Origin: CAVQBC01 sp963710665 | GTDB lineage: Bacteria; Actinomycetota; Thermoleophilia; Solirubrobacterales; Solirubrobacteraceae | Assembly (NCBI GenBank): GCA_963710665.1 | Contig: CAVQBC010000006.1 | Span: 682,001 to 746,000 of the forward strand | Reading direction: 5' to 3' | Length of the DNA stretch: 64,000 nt | In this document: in pieces, positions 7,818 to 16,945 of the stretch | Layout of the letters: the number at the start of each line of letters is the position of its first letter | How positions within the stretch are numbered: the first letter of the stretch is position 1 | The notes under the pieces: generated by a model | The model's input: only the letters and a program-made list of their open reading frames with translations | Databases searched by the model: none | Told to the model about the DNA's origin: nothing | Program-made: the position numbers and the translations under genes

Positions 7818-8922
7818 AGGCGCCCTCTCCCGGCTCCCCCCGCGCGGCCGGGCCCGTCGCCGCCACGGTCTCGCGAAGCGCGGCCATGCGCGCGCGGCGC
7901 GGCGCGCCCGCCTCGCGCAGCACGACCTTGATCACCGCGGCGAAGGGCACGGCGAGGATCGCGCCGACCACGCCGAGGAGCGAGCCGGCGATCAGCACCG
8001 CGACGATCGTGGTGAACCCGGTCAGCTCGACCGCCCGCCGGTAGACGATCGGGTAGACGATGTAGTTCTCGACCTGCTGGTAGATCAACTGGATCACGAG
8101 CATCACCACGGCGGCGGTGGTGCTCACGCTCAGCGCGACCGCCACGAGGATCACCGCCGCGATCGTCGCGCCCACCTGCGGGATCAGGTCGAGCAGCCCG
8201 GTGATCACCGCGAGCACGAACGGGAACGGCAGGCCCATCGCCCACGCGGAGACCCCGGCCACCGTGCCGGCTACCACCGAGATCGCGACGTTCCCGATCA
8301 GCGAGGACGAGACGGCGCTGATCGAGCCCTCGACCACCGGGCTCCAGCGCGCCTCCGTCTCGGGCGCGGCGAAGCCGAACAGCCAGCTGGTGATGGAGGG
8401 GCGCTCCATCAGCAGGAACAGCGTGAGGAACGTCAGGGTCACGAGCGAGAGCAGGGAGCCGAACACGCTCCCCGCCGCGCCCAGCAACGCGTTCGCGGCG
8501 TCCGGCAGGCCGGCGGCGAGCTCCTTGAGCGCGTTGCGGATCGTGTCGTCCGCGCCCGTGGTCGAGGTGATCTGCTTGAAGGCGTCCGACGAGGACACCT
8601 CGTCCCAGATCGCCGGGAGCTCGCGGGCGAACTCGACGATCTGCTCCCACACCGGCCCGGCCGCGACGAGGACGATCAGCAGGACGGCGACGAACAGCGC
8701 CGTCAGCACCGCGAGCGACGCCGGCCCCCGCTTCCAGCCGCGCCGTACCAGCGCGCCGACGACCGGGTCGAGGCCGAACGCGACCACCGCCGCGAGGAAG
8801 ATCGACAGCAGCGTGCCGAGCGACAGGATCGCCAGGGCCACGAGCGCCGCGAACGCGAGCAGGACGAGCAGCGTACGCGTCGATACCACGACCTCCACGC
8901 GCTGCGCCGGCGACGGGTCCAT
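7801..8922 (-). CDS. AI-2E family transporter (PerM/UPF0118)
   Basis: A 373-residue integral membrane protein of the AI-2E transporter family: paired N-terminal helices (about 14-60), a soluble insertion (about 85-150, VWEQIVEFARELPAIWDEV), then five or six helices including the conserved segment GLLDLIPQVGATIAAV and the C-terminal VVGAILAVPFAAVIKVVL. Members export or equilibrate small molecules or cations; despite the name, few are proven AI-2 carriers. The start at ATG 8922 gives a normal length for the family. It is divergent from the SulP gene. Confidence 0.9.
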   Translation of the reverse strand: MDPSPAQRVEVVVSTRTLLVLLAFAALVALAILSLGTLLSIFLAAVVAFGLDPVVGALVRRGWKRGPASLAVLTALFVAVLLIVLVAAGPVWEQIVEFARELPAIWDEVSSSDAFKQITSTTGADDTIRNALKELAAGLPDAANALLGAAGSVFGSLLSLVTLTFLTLFLLMERPSITSWLFGFAAPETEARWSPVVEGSISAVSSSLIGNVAISVVAGTVAGVSAWAMGLPFPFVLAVITGLLDLIPQVGATIAAVILVAVALSVSTTAAVVMLVIQLIYQQVENYIVYPIVYRRAVELTGFTTIVAVLIAGSLLGVVGAILAVPFAAVIKVVLREAGAPRRARMAALRETVAATGPAARGEPGEGASPRPG

Positions 8923-9012
8923 AGCCGGGCGAACCTACCCGCCGCCCCGGATGGGAAGTCTTCACCCGATGGGGGTGACGCGCGGCCGCCCGCGGACTGT
9001 CAACGTCCCTGC

Positions 9013-10713
9013 GTGAGGGGACTGCCGGATTCGCTGTTCTCGTCGCTGCATCACTACCGCAGGGACTGGCTGCGCAGCGACGTCGTCGCCGGGCTGACCG
9101 TCTGGGCGGTGCTCGTCCCCGAGGCGCTCGCGTACGCGACGATCGCCGGGGTCTCTCCGGCGGTCGGCCTCTACGCCGCTCCGGGAGCGCTCATCGTCTA
9201 CGCCGCGCTCGGCAGCTCCAGGCACCTCGTGGCGGCCCCGATGGCGGCGGCCGCCGCGCTGTCGGCCGCGACGGTGGGCGACGTGGCCGGTGGCAGCTCG
9301 GAGGCCTTCGTCCCGCTGACCGTCGCCCTTGCGCTGTGCGTGGGCGTGGCGACGACGGTCGCCGGGCTCCTGCGGCTGGGGTTCCTCGCGGCGTTCATCT
9401 CCGAGCCCGTGCTCAAGGGCTTCATCACCGGGCTCTCGCTGACCATCATCGCCGGTCAGCTCCCGAAGCTCTTCGGCGTGCCGGCGGTCGGAGGCGACTT
9501 CTTCGAGAAGCTCTGGGGCTTTCTCGGCGAGATCGGCTCGACCGATCTCCTCACCCTCGCGGTGGGCGCCGGCTCGCTCGCGCTCGTGCTCGCGCTCGGG
9601 CGCCTCGCCCCAGTGGTCCCGGGCGCGCTCGCCGCGGTCGTGCTCGGCCTTGTGCTGGTCGCGGTGTTCGACCTCGGCGCCCATGGGCTGAAGCTCGTCG
9701 GCGACATCGACAGCGGCCTGCCCTCGATCGGCCTCCCGGACGCGAGCGCATCGGACTACGGCGCGCTCGCGGCCGGAGCGATCGGCGTCATGCTGGTCGG
9801 CTTCGCGGGGAGCCTCGGCGCCGCCAAGACCTACGCGTCGCGGGAGCACTACAAGATCGACGCCAACCGCGAGCTGCTCGGGCTTGGGGGCGCCAATCTC
9901 GCCGCCGGTCTCACCAGTGGCATGGTCGTCGCCGGGAGCCTCTCGAAGACGGCGGTCAACGCCTCGGCGGGCGCCCGCACCCAGCTCTCGGGGCTCGTGG
10001 TCGCGCTGCTGACGATCGTCACGCTCCTGCTCCTGACCGGCCTGTTCGAGTCCCTGCCCGAGGCCACCCTTGCAGCCATCGTGATCGCCGCGCTGATCGA
10101 GCTCATCGACGTCGCCGGCCTCGTGGCGCTCTATCAGGTGTATAGCCGCCGACTCGGCCGCGCGTACGGCGTCGCCGCGCGGCCGGACTTCATCGCGGCG
10201 TTGGCGGCGATGCTCGGCGTGCTCGTGCTCGACACGCTGCCGGGCCTGTTCGTCGGGATCGCGGTGTCGCTGCTGCTCCTCCTCTATCGCGCCTCGCGGC
10301 CCCGGATCGCCGTCCTCGGGCGCGTCCCCGGCAGCGACGGCCAGTTCGCCGACATCGACGGCCACCCGGAGAACGTCGAGGTCGACGGCATCAAGGTGCT
10401 CCGGGTGGAGAGCGGGCTGTTCTTCGCCAACGCTGACACGGTGCGGGCGCAGGTCCGAGAGGCGGCCGCACCCGGCATCCGCGCGATCGTGCTCGACGGC
10501 GAGACCTCGCCGTTCATCGACGTGACCGCGGCGCACATGCTCGCGGAGCTGCACGACGACCTGCGCCGGGACGGCGTCCGCCTGCTGCTGGCGCGGGACG
10601 TCGGCCAGGTGCGCGACGTGCTGCGCCGCACCGGCGGCGACCCGGGCGTCACCCATGTCCACCCCACCGTCGAGGAGGCGGTGCGGGCGGTCGCCGGCGA
10701 CGACGGCGAGTGA
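9013..10713 (+). CDS. SulP family inorganic anion transporter with STAS domain
   Basis: A 566-residue SLC26/SulP transporter. Residues about 15-410 hold the transmembrane domain with signature segments VWAVLVPEALAYATIAGV, GLYAAPGALIVYAALGSSRHL and the gate-domain motif AGLTSGMVVAGSLSKTAVNASAG. Residues about 430-560 are a cytosolic STAS domain (VLRVESGLFFANADTVRAQV, VLDGETSPFIDVTAAHML). The substrate may be sulfate, bicarbonate or a dicarboxylate; sequence alone does not decide. Start is a GTG at 9013 giving MRGLPDSLFSSLHHYRRDW, the usual family N-terminus. Confidence 0.92.
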   Translation: MRGLPDSLFSSLHHYRRDWLRSDVVAGLTVWAVLVPEALAYATIAGVSPAVGLYAAPGALIVYAALGSSRHLVAAPMAAAAALSAATVGDVAGGSSEAFVPLTVALALCVGVATTVAGLLRLGFLAAFISEPVLKGFITGLSLTIIAGQLPKLFGVPAVGGDFFEKLWGFLGEIGSTDLLTLAVGAGSLALVLALGRLAPVVPGALAAVVLGLVLVAVFDLGAHGLKLVGDIDSGLPSIGLPDASASDYGALAAGAIGVMLVGFAGSLGAAKTYASREHYKIDANRELLGLGGANLAAGLTSGMVVAGSLSKTAVNASAGARTQLSGLVVALLTIVTLLLLTGLFESLPEATLAAIVIAALIELIDVAGLVALYQVYSRRLGRAYGVAARPDFIAALAAMLGVLVLDTLPGLFVGIAVSLLLLLYRASRPRIAVLGRVPGSDGQFADIDGHPENVEVDGIKVLRVESGLFFANADTVRAQVREAAAPGIRAIVLDGETSPFIDVTAAHMLAELHDDLRRDGVRLLLARDVGQVRDVLRRTGGDPGVTHVHPTVEEAVRAVAGDDGE

Positions 10714-10780
10714 ACCCGCCGGCGGATCACCCGCTTCGGGCGAAGGGTGCTCACCCCGGGTCCGCGGAGCTTGCCCGCGG

Positions 10781-10964
10781 ATGGGCGAGGCGATCGGCCA
10801 GATCCTGTCGCTGGGCCTCGGCGTCGCCCTCTCGGCGGTGCCCGCCGCGCGGTCCACGTGCTGGACGACCTCAACACGTGGATGGAGCGCCACCGCGATC
10901 CTTGGCCGTGCTCGGCCTGCTCATCGGGGCGAAGCTGATCGGCGACGGGATCTCCGGGCTGTGA
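10781..10964 (+). pseudogene. GAP/SfLAP-family membrane protein gene with internal deletion
   Basis: The ATG at 10781 starts MGEAIGQILSLGLGVALS, the standard N-terminus of GAP-family (SfLAP, PF11139) six-helix proteins of about 220 residues. After about 21 codons the frame jumps to material from the other end of the same family: VHVLDDLNTWMERH and, in a different frame, LAVLGLLIGAKLIGDGISGL followed by TGA at 10964. So both ends of the gene are present while about 150 central codons are missing and the 3' part is out of frame. Clearly a decayed gene. The family is linked to glycolipid export in mycobacteria. Confidence 0.72.
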
Positions 10965-11035
10965 CCGGCGCCGCCCCGGCCAATCACCCCGCCGGGGTGA
11001 CCAAGCCTCACCCCGGCCGCGCGGACGATCCGCCC

Positions 11036-11254
11036 GTGCCGGTAACGGCGCCCACCTATGTGATCCGGGTGCGAGGCCGCCTCAGCGACGCGACCCTCGC
11101 CTCGTTCGAGGGCATGGACGCCGACGTCGCGCCGGCGGAGACCGTGCTCCGGGGACCGACCGACCAGGCCGGGCTCCACGGGCTGCTCGAGCGCGTCCAG
11201 GCGCTCGGGCTCGAGCTGATCGAGGTGCGCCGGCTGTCGCCGGACGACCCGTAG
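11036..11254 (+). CDS. Small conserved actinobacterial protein
   Basis: A 72-residue cytosolic protein from a GTG at 11036. The layout YVIRVRGRLSDATLASFEGMD, then a beta hairpin, TDQAGLHGLLERVQALGLELIEVRR, matches a widespread actinobacterial small protein whose C-terminal half typically reads (V/T)DQAALHGLL.. V.DLGL.L.SV. The fold looks like a beta-alpha-beta unit. No function is established. It stands between the GAP remnant and the MalT-like regulator. Confidence 0.6.
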   Translation: MPVTAPTYVIRVRGRLSDATLASFEGMDADVAPAETVLRGPTDQAGLHGLLERVQALGLELIEVRRLSPDDP

Positions 11255-11389
11255 CGCGCCCGCCCATGGTGCAGGCACGAGCGGAGACGGAGAGGCGCGC
11301 ACGAACGCGGCGGCGGGCGCGCGCCGCCGGCGAGACACTTGTGGACGCGGTCGCTGCCACGGCAGCACCGGTGAGACGGTCTCCTCCAC

Positions 11390-13882
11390 GTGACCGGTGC
11401 GCTCGCATCCCGCTCCTTCCTACCCCGGCTCCCCCCGGCCACCATCGCGCGCCCGCGCCTGCACGCGCGACTCGACGCCGGGCCCGAACGCGCGCTGACC
11501 CTCGTCGCCGCCCCGGCGGGCTGGGGCAAGACCGTGCTGCTGGCGGGCTGGGCGGCGGACCGCGGCGCCGCGTGGCTGACGCTGGCGCCCCGCCATGCCG
11601 ACCCGGCGCGCTTCTGGGCCGACGTGCTCGCCGCTCTGCGCCGCGCCGGGACGGCGCTCGAGGGCCTCGAGCCGCCGGGCGACGCGCTCGACGACGCGTT
11701 CTCCCTGCGGCTTGCCGACGCGCTGGCCGCCGCGCCCGGACGCCCGATCATCGTGCTGGACGACCTCCAGTGCATCCGCGGCGCTTCGATCGCGGCGCTG
11801 GGCGAGCTGCTCGGCCTCGGCGACGGGCTCCACGTCGTCGGTGCCACCCGCTCCGACCCGGACCTCCCGCTCGCCCGGCTGCGCCTCGCCGGTCGCCTCG
11901 GCGAGGTGCGCGCCGCCGACCTCGCGTTCACCCCGGAGGAGGGCGCGGCGATGTTCTCCGGCCTCGGGCTCTCCCTGCGCGCGGACCAGCTCGAGCGCCT
12001 CGTGCAGCGGACCGAGGGCTGGGCGGCGGGGCTGCGGCTGGCCGGGCTGTCCCTGGCGGGCGAGGATGACCCGGACGCCTTCGTCGCCGAGTTCGCCGGC
12101 GACGACCGCGCGGTGGCCGACTACCTGACCGACGAGGTCCTCGCCCTGCAGCCGCCGGCGCGGCGCGAGTTCCTCCTGCGCACGAGCGTGGCCGAGCGGC
12201 TGTGCGGCGGGCTCGCGGACGCGCTGACCGGCGGCGACGACGGCGCCCGCGTACTGCAGGAGCTCGAACGCGCGGGGATGTTCGTCTCCGCGCTCGACCG
12301 CCACGAGTGCTGGTTCCGCTACCACGGCCTGTTCGCGGAGCTCCTGCGGGCGCGCCTGCGGCTGGAGCACCCCGGGGTCGAGCCGGAGCTGCACGCGCGT
12401 GCCGCGGGCTGGCTCGCCGCGCACGGCGGCGGGCGCGAGGCGGTGCCGCACGCGATCGCGGCGGGGTCCGCGGGCGGGGCCCCCGGGCTGCTGGCCGACC
12501 ACTGGCTCGAGCTCGTCCTCGGCGGCCCGGCCCCCGAGGCGGTCATCGCGGCGGCCGACCGTCCCGGCGCGGATGCCGCGCTGGCGGTGGCGGCGGCCTC
12601 GGCGTCACTGCTCCTGGGCGACGCCCCCGGCGCCGAGGTCCGGCTGGTGGGCATCGGCGACCGCGACGACGAGGTCGGCCGACTCGCGGTGCTGCTGCGG
12701 GCGCGCGCGGCCGCGGACCTGCCGGGCGCCCGCGGTGCCGCGGCGGCGCTGCTCGAGGGGCCGGGCCCGCCCGCGCCAGAGGGCGACGCGCTGCGCGCGC
12801 TCGCGCTGTTCCATCTCGGGGTCGCCGAGTTCGCCGGCGGGCCGCCCGAGGCGGCGGCGGAGGCGCTCGAGGCCGCGGCGGCGATCGCGGTGGAGCGCGG
12901 CCGCGAGGGCCTCCGGCTCGGCTGCCTGGGCCGCATGGCGGCGCTCGAGGTCGCGGCGGGCCGGCTGACCCGCGGCGCGGGCGCCGCGCGCGCGGCGATC
13001 GTGCTGGCCGAGACCTGCGGATGGCAGCGCACGGCGGCGGCGGCCTGGGCCTACGCGGCGCTCGCCGCCACCCACTGGCATCGCGACGAGCTGGACGACG
13101 CCGAGCGCCGCGCGGACGCCGCCGCGGCCGCGGCCTACGCGTCGCGCGAGGCGGGCGCGACGACGGCGATCCGCGCGCTGCGCGCCCACCTGGCCGCGGC
13201 GCGTGGCGACCTCGTGCAGGCGCGCGGGCTGCTGCGGGCGGTGCGCGACGCGCTGCCGGGGTCCGGTCCGGTGGCGGCGCGCTGGCTCGATGCGCTCGGG
13301 CCCGCCCCGTGGCTGCCCGACGGCGACGCCGGCCCGCTCGCCGAGGCCGCGGCGTGGCTCGTGCGCGGCGACCCGCTCGCGGCCCTGCGGCGCGTCGACG
13401 GGCTCGCCGACGCCGACCGGGAGGCGCCCGCCGTGGTTCGGCTGCACGCGTGGCTGCTCGACGCGCTGGCGCGGCAGGGGCTCGGCCGGCTCGACGACGC
13501 GGGGCGGTCGCTCGAGCACGCGCTCGCGCTGGCGGCCGGCGAGGGCTACCGGCGGCCGTTCGTCGCCGGCCTCCCCGTCCGCCGCCTGCTGGAGCGCCAG
13601 GTCGAGCGCCCGACCGCCTACGGCCCGTTCGTGGCCGAGCTGCTCGAGGCGCTCGAGCGGCAGGACGGCGGCGCGACGCCGGGCGTGCTCGAGCCGCTCT
13701 CCGAGCGCGAGCGCGCGGTGCTCCGCCTGCTGCCGACGCTGCTGTCCTATCCCGAGATCGCGGGCGAGCTGTTCGTCTCCGTCAACACGGTCAAGACCCA
13801 CGTCAAGGGCATCTACCGCAAGCTCGACGTCACGAGCCGCCGGGCGGCCGTCGTGCGCGCCCGCGCGCTGCGCCTGATCTAG
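11390..13882 (+). CDS. LuxR family transcriptional regulator, MalT-like (ATP-binding, TPR, HTH)
   Basis: An 830-residue signal-responsive regulator. Residues about 10-250 are a STAND ATPase: Walker A APAGWGKTVLL, Walker B PIIVLDDLQ, sensor AATRSDP-like GATRSDPDLPLARLRL. A winged-helix and long TPR-like, Ala-rich helical array fills about 250-750. The last 65 residues are a LuxR HTH (LSERERAVLRLLPTLLSYPEIAGELFVSV then NTVKTHVKGIYRKLDV). MalT-type proteins bind DNA when an inducer and ATP promote multimer formation. Inducer and targets unknown. It starts at a GTG. Its TAG shares the palindrome CTAG with the TAG of the convergent acylase gene. Confidence 0.9.
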   Translation: MTGALASRSFLPRLPPATIARPRLHARLDAGPERALTLVAAPAGWGKTVLLAGWAADRGAAWLTLAPRHADPARFWADVLAALRRAGTALEGLEPPGDALDDAFSLRLADALAAAPGRPIIVLDDLQCIRGASIAALGELLGLGDGLHVVGATRSDPDLPLARLRLAGRLGEVRAADLAFTPEEGAAMFSGLGLSLRADQLERLVQRTEGWAAGLRLAGLSLAGEDDPDAFVAEFAGDDRAVADYLTDEVLALQPPARREFLLRTSVAERLCGGLADALTGGDDGARVLQELERAGMFVSALDRHECWFRYHGLFAELLRARLRLEHPGVEPELHARAAGWLAAHGGGREAVPHAIAAGSAGGAPGLLADHWLELVLGGPAPEAVIAAADRPGADAALAVAAASASLLLGDAPGAEVRLVGIGDRDDEVGRLAVLLRARAAADLPGARGAAAALLEGPGPPAPEGDALRALALFHLGVAEFAGGPPEAAAEALEAAAAIAVERGREGLRLGCLGRMAALEVAAGRLTRGAGAARAAIVLAETCGWQRTAAAAWAYAALAATHWHRDELDDAERRADAAAAAAYASREAGATTAIRALRAHLAAARGDLVQARGLLRAVRDALPGSGPVAARWLDALGPAPWLPDGDAGPLAEAAAWLVRGDPLAALRRVDGLADADREAPAVVRLHAWLLDALARQGLGRLDDAGRSLEHALALAAGEGYRRPFVAGLPVRRLLERQVERPTAYGPFVAELLEALERQDGGATPGVLEPLSERERAVLRLLPTLLSYPEIAGELFVSVNTVKTHVKGIYRKLDVTSRRAAVVRARALRLI

Positions 13883-16350
13883 GGCGCCGGCTGCAGGACG
13901 ATCCGCCGCTCCGCCGCGCGCTCGATCCGCCGGCGGGAGTACAGCAACGGCACGGTGCGCCCCGCCGCCCACAGCTCGAGCAGGTCGCGGTAGTGCGGAC
14001 TGTCCGGGTCGCCGGACTGCCCGGGGTTGTTGATCGTCTCCGAGCGGTCCCACGCGCCGACGTCGATCAGCTGCCGGAACGACGCCCCGGAGGCGACGCG
14101 GAACCACTTGCGGAGCCCCTCGGCGTCGTCGGGCGGCGGGCCCGAGCTGTAGCCGGTGTCGCCCACCGTCTCGCCGCCGCCGCCGACCGGCACCGGGCCG
14201 ACGTTCAGCCGGCGCCCGAGCTCCGGGCCCACGAGGGGCGAGATCGGGTGCTCGAACTGCGCGACGTGCAGACGGCCCCACGCCCAGCGCGACCAGTCGG
14301 CCCCGAGCAGCTCCTCCGTGCGCGCCGCGGCGCGCTGGAGGCTCTCGGCCAGGACGCGGTCGCGGGTCTCGCGCGGTTGCGCGCCGAGCCGCTCGTCCGG
14401 GCGCTCGAGCAGGTCTCCGAGCACGACGGGATCACCCGGCCACACGGCGTCGACCGCGTCCTGCGAGCCGAGCGCGGCCAGCAGCACCGCCTTCGGCAGC
14501 TCGACCGAGTTCCAGACCTCGAACAGCGCGGCCGCCGCGGAATCGGGCGCGAGGTCGAAGTCCCAGTCGCCGAGGAGCGCGATGGCGCGGGCGAGCCGCG
14601 GGTCCTGCGGCTCGAGCCCGGCGAGCAGCGGGACGACGCGGGTGGCGGGGATCGAGCGGTGGTCGACCTGCAAGCGCCGCGAGTGCCCCAGTGAGCTCCG
14701 GCGCTTGCGCTTCAGCACGGAGACGATGCGCTGCAGACGGAAAGGCGTCGCCCACTCGAAGCCGATCTTGCGCTCCCGGTAGGGATAGTCGTCGGGCAGG
14801 TTCTCGGCGTTCGCGGTCGCGATCCAGCCGCGCTGCGGGTCGAACTCGACCGGCAGCTTGTCCGGGTCCAGGAAGCCGTCCCACTCGTAGCGGCCGTCGC
14901 CGGGCACGGGCAGCAGCCCGTCCCAGTTGGGCCGCACCGGGGTCAGGCCGCACGGCTTCCAGCCGATGTGGCCCGACCGGTCGGCGTAGACCTGGTTCTC
15001 GCCGGGCGCGCCCCAGCGGCGCAGGCCGGACACGAACTCGTCCCAGGTGCCCGCGCCCATGTAGGCGATCGACGCGAAGTACGCCGACGTGCCGGGCTCG
15101 AACCACACGGAGCGCAGCGCGAACGCCGAGCGTTTCTCCGCGTCCTCGGCGACGACCGGCCCGTGGCGCGTGAAGCGCAGCGTCACGGTCTCGTCCGGCG
15201 CGCCGTGCACCGGCACCGCCTCCTGCACGACCCGCATCGCCTCCCAGCCGTCGCCGTAGCGGTACTCCTGCGGGCTGCCCGGCCGCGTCTCGTAGACGTA
15301 GAGGTCCTCCTGGTCGATCGCGAAGATCGTCAGGCCGAACGCGACGCTCCCGTTGTGGCCGATGGAGATGCCCGGCAGCGCGGGCTCGCCGGCGCCGATG
15401 ACGTCCAGCCCCGGCGCCACGAGGTGGGCGAGGTAGCGCAGCGACGGGACGCCCTGCGTGCGGTGCGGGTCGTTGGCCAGGATCGGCCGCCCGGTGACCG
15501 TGCGCTCCGGCGAGATCGCCCAGTTGTTCGACCCGATCGCGCCCAGCCGCCGGGCGCGGGCGGTCGCCGCGGCGGCGCCCGCCTGCCGCGCCGCGTGCGC
15601 CTCCGCGGAGAACTCGACGGCCTGGGTGGCGAGGTCGTAGACGTCGAGGACGCCGTCGGGGATGACGCCGAGATCGAGCCCGTCGGGCACCTGAAACTCC
15701 CACGGCGGCTCGAGGCGCCGGCGCAGCGCCTCCGCCTCGGGCCCGAAGTCGCGGAGCACGAGGGCGCGCGCGACCTCGCTCGCCACGTTGTCGACCAGGC
15801 CGTGGCTGCGGATGCGCACGACGTCCTCGGGCGCCCAGCGCTCCGGCGCGTAGCCGAGCGCCTCGAACTCCACCGGCAGCGGGAGCTCGCCGCGCTCGAC
15901 GAGGTCGATGCAGGCGTTGACGCCGGACGTGAACGCGGTCGCGATCGCCTCGGCGTCCTCGCCGTACGCGCGCCACTCGGTCGCGAGGTCGCCGCGGTAG
16001 AGGAACAGGCGCGCCGCCCGGTCCTGCTCGAGGTAGGACGGCCCGAACGCCGCCGACAGGCGGCCGAGCCCGCGCCGGCGCCACAGGTCGATCTGCCACA
16101 GCCGGTCGCGCGCGGCGTTGAAGCCCTGGAGGAAGAAGACGTCCGGCCGGCTCGCGGCGTAGAGGTGCGGGATGCCCCAGCGGTCGACGAGGATCTCGCC
16201 CGGCGCGGACAGGCCGGGCACCGCGTAGGTCGCCGGCGAGGCGGCGGCCACTGCCCGCGGGACGCTGAAGCGCGCTCCGAGCGCGTAGCCCGCCGCCAGC
16301 GCGAGCCCGCCGGCCCGCAGGAACCGCCGTCGCGTCAGCCGCCTGCCCAT
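13879..16350 (-). CDS. Penicillin acylase family protein, Tat-exported Ntn hydrolase
   Basis: An 823-residue precursor with a twin-arginine signal (RRLTRRRFLRAGGLALAAG, cleavage near residue 36). The N-terminal (alpha) part carries LQGFNAARDRLWQID. The autocatalytic junction is Gly273-Ser274 in AIGSNNWAISPERT; Ser274 would be the N-terminal nucleophile of the beta chain. Other family marks: ANDPHRTQGVPSLRY and GISIGHNGSVAFGLT. Such enzymes cleave amides of beta-lactams, cyclic lipopeptides or N-acyl-homoserine lactones; substrate is not predictable. It is monocistronic and ends against the MalT-like regulator, sharing the CTAG. Confidence 0.9.
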   Translation of the reverse strand: MGRRLTRRRFLRAGGLALAAGYALGARFSVPRAVAAASPATYAVPGLSAPGEILVDRWGIPHLYAASRPDVFFLQGFNAARDRLWQIDLWRRRGLGRLSAAFGPSYLEQDRAARLFLYRGDLATEWRAYGEDAEAIATAFTSGVNACIDLVERGELPLPVEFEALGYAPERWAPEDVVRIRSHGLVDNVASEVARALVLRDFGPEAEALRRRLEPPWEFQVPDGLDLGVIPDGVLDVYDLATQAVEFSAEAHAARQAGAAAATARARRLGAIGSNNWAISPERTVTGRPILANDPHRTQGVPSLRYLAHLVAPGLDVIGAGEPALPGISIGHNGSVAFGLTIFAIDQEDLYVYETRPGSPQEYRYGDGWEAMRVVQEAVPVHGAPDETVTLRFTRHGPVVAEDAEKRSAFALRSVWFEPGTSAYFASIAYMGAGTWDEFVSGLRRWGAPGENQVYADRSGHIGWKPCGLTPVRPNWDGLLPVPGDGRYEWDGFLDPDKLPVEFDPQRGWIATANAENLPDDYPYRERKIGFEWATPFRLQRIVSVLKRKRRSSLGHSRRLQVDHRSIPATRVVPLLAGLEPQDPRLARAIALLGDWDFDLAPDSAAAALFEVWNSVELPKAVLLAALGSQDAVDAVWPGDPVVLGDLLERPDERLGAQPRETRDRVLAESLQRAAARTEELLGADWSRWAWGRLHVAQFEHPISPLVGPELGRRLNVGPVPVGGGGETVGDTGYSSGPPPDDAEGLRKWFRVASGASFRQLIDVGAWDRSETINNPGQSGDPDSPHYRDLLELWAAGRTVPLLYSRRRIERAAERRIVLQPAP

Positions 16351-16402
16351 CGTCGTCTCCCCCCGTCGCCGGCGAGGGGCGGAGTATGCCAGCGGCGCAT
16401 GC

Positions 16403-16433
16403 GGGCGCGGCCGCCCGCCCGGCGGCCGCGCCC
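16403..16433. terminator. GC-rich hairpin terminator candidate
   Basis: A perfect 13-bp stem (GGGCGCGGCCGCC / GGCGGCCGCGCCC) with loop CGCCC lies 15 bases past the stop of the small paralogue gene ending at 16448, before the acylase start. No U tract follows. It probably ends the two-gene operon 17517-16448. Confidence 0.55.
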
Positions 16434-16447
16434 CTGGTGCCCCCGGC

Positions 16448-16945
16448 TCAGGCCGAGAGCAGGCGCCTGAAGAAGGAGCGGTAGCGCTGCAGCGCGATGC
16501 GCAGGTCCTCGGTCGAGATGTCCTCGCCGCGGTCCCACTGCTGCTCGAGGCGGTCGCGCTCGCTCGCGAAGCCGTCGGCGAGCTGCTGCATCACCGTCGC
16601 GACGAGCGCGTCGGCCCGTTCGACGGTCTGGCGCGGCTCGTCCACGAAGCCGGTCTGGATGTCCTCCCACTGGCGGCCGAGGTCGTCGCGGTCACCGGCC
16701 GGCAGCAGCTCGATGTCGTCGTCGGCCGGCGATCGGGCGGCCCCGCCCGCCGGCGGCTCCTCGTGCGTGTGCACGGCCTCGCCGGTCTCCGGCGTCGCCG
16801 TGGCGGTCGCGCGGCCCTCGCCGGCGCCTGCCAGGCGCTCGTCCGGCGGGACCTCGTCGGCCGGCCGGACCTCGGCCGTCTCTGGCCGCGCCTCGGCCGT
16901 CCCCGCCAGATCGCGTGTCGTGAGCCGCTCGTCCTGGCGCTCCAT
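16448..16945 (-). CDS. Uncharacterised acidic protein, second of two paralogues
   Basis: A 165-residue protein. Residues 1-75 are a disordered, Glu/Ala/Thr-rich region (ATATATPETGEA). Residues about 88-165 hold a helical domain GRQWEDIQTGFVDEPRQTVERADALVATVMQQLADGF, then ISTEDLRIALQRYRSFFRRLL. The same domain occurs in the upstream gene (RQFVDEPSGAVQEADTLVASVM ... TEDLRQAMVHYRALFDDLL), so the pair arose by duplication. Its ATG shares one base with the stop of the upstream gene (TAATG), implying coupling. The family is seen in actinobacteria with no known function. Confidence 0.7.
   Translation of the reverse strand: MERQDERLTTRDLAGTAEARPETAEVRPADEVPPDERLAGAGEGRATATATPETGEAVHTHEEPPAGGAARSPADDDIELLPAGDRDDLGRQWEDIQTGFVDEPRQTVERADALVATVMQQLADGFASERDRLEQQWDRGEDISTEDLRIALQRYRSFFRRLLSA

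Noticed and set aside
12202..14694. 830-codon plus-strand frame across the LuxR gene end and the acylase gene
   Set aside because: Almost pure Arg/Ala/Gly in its first two thirds, and antisense to the acylase beyond. No domain recognisable.
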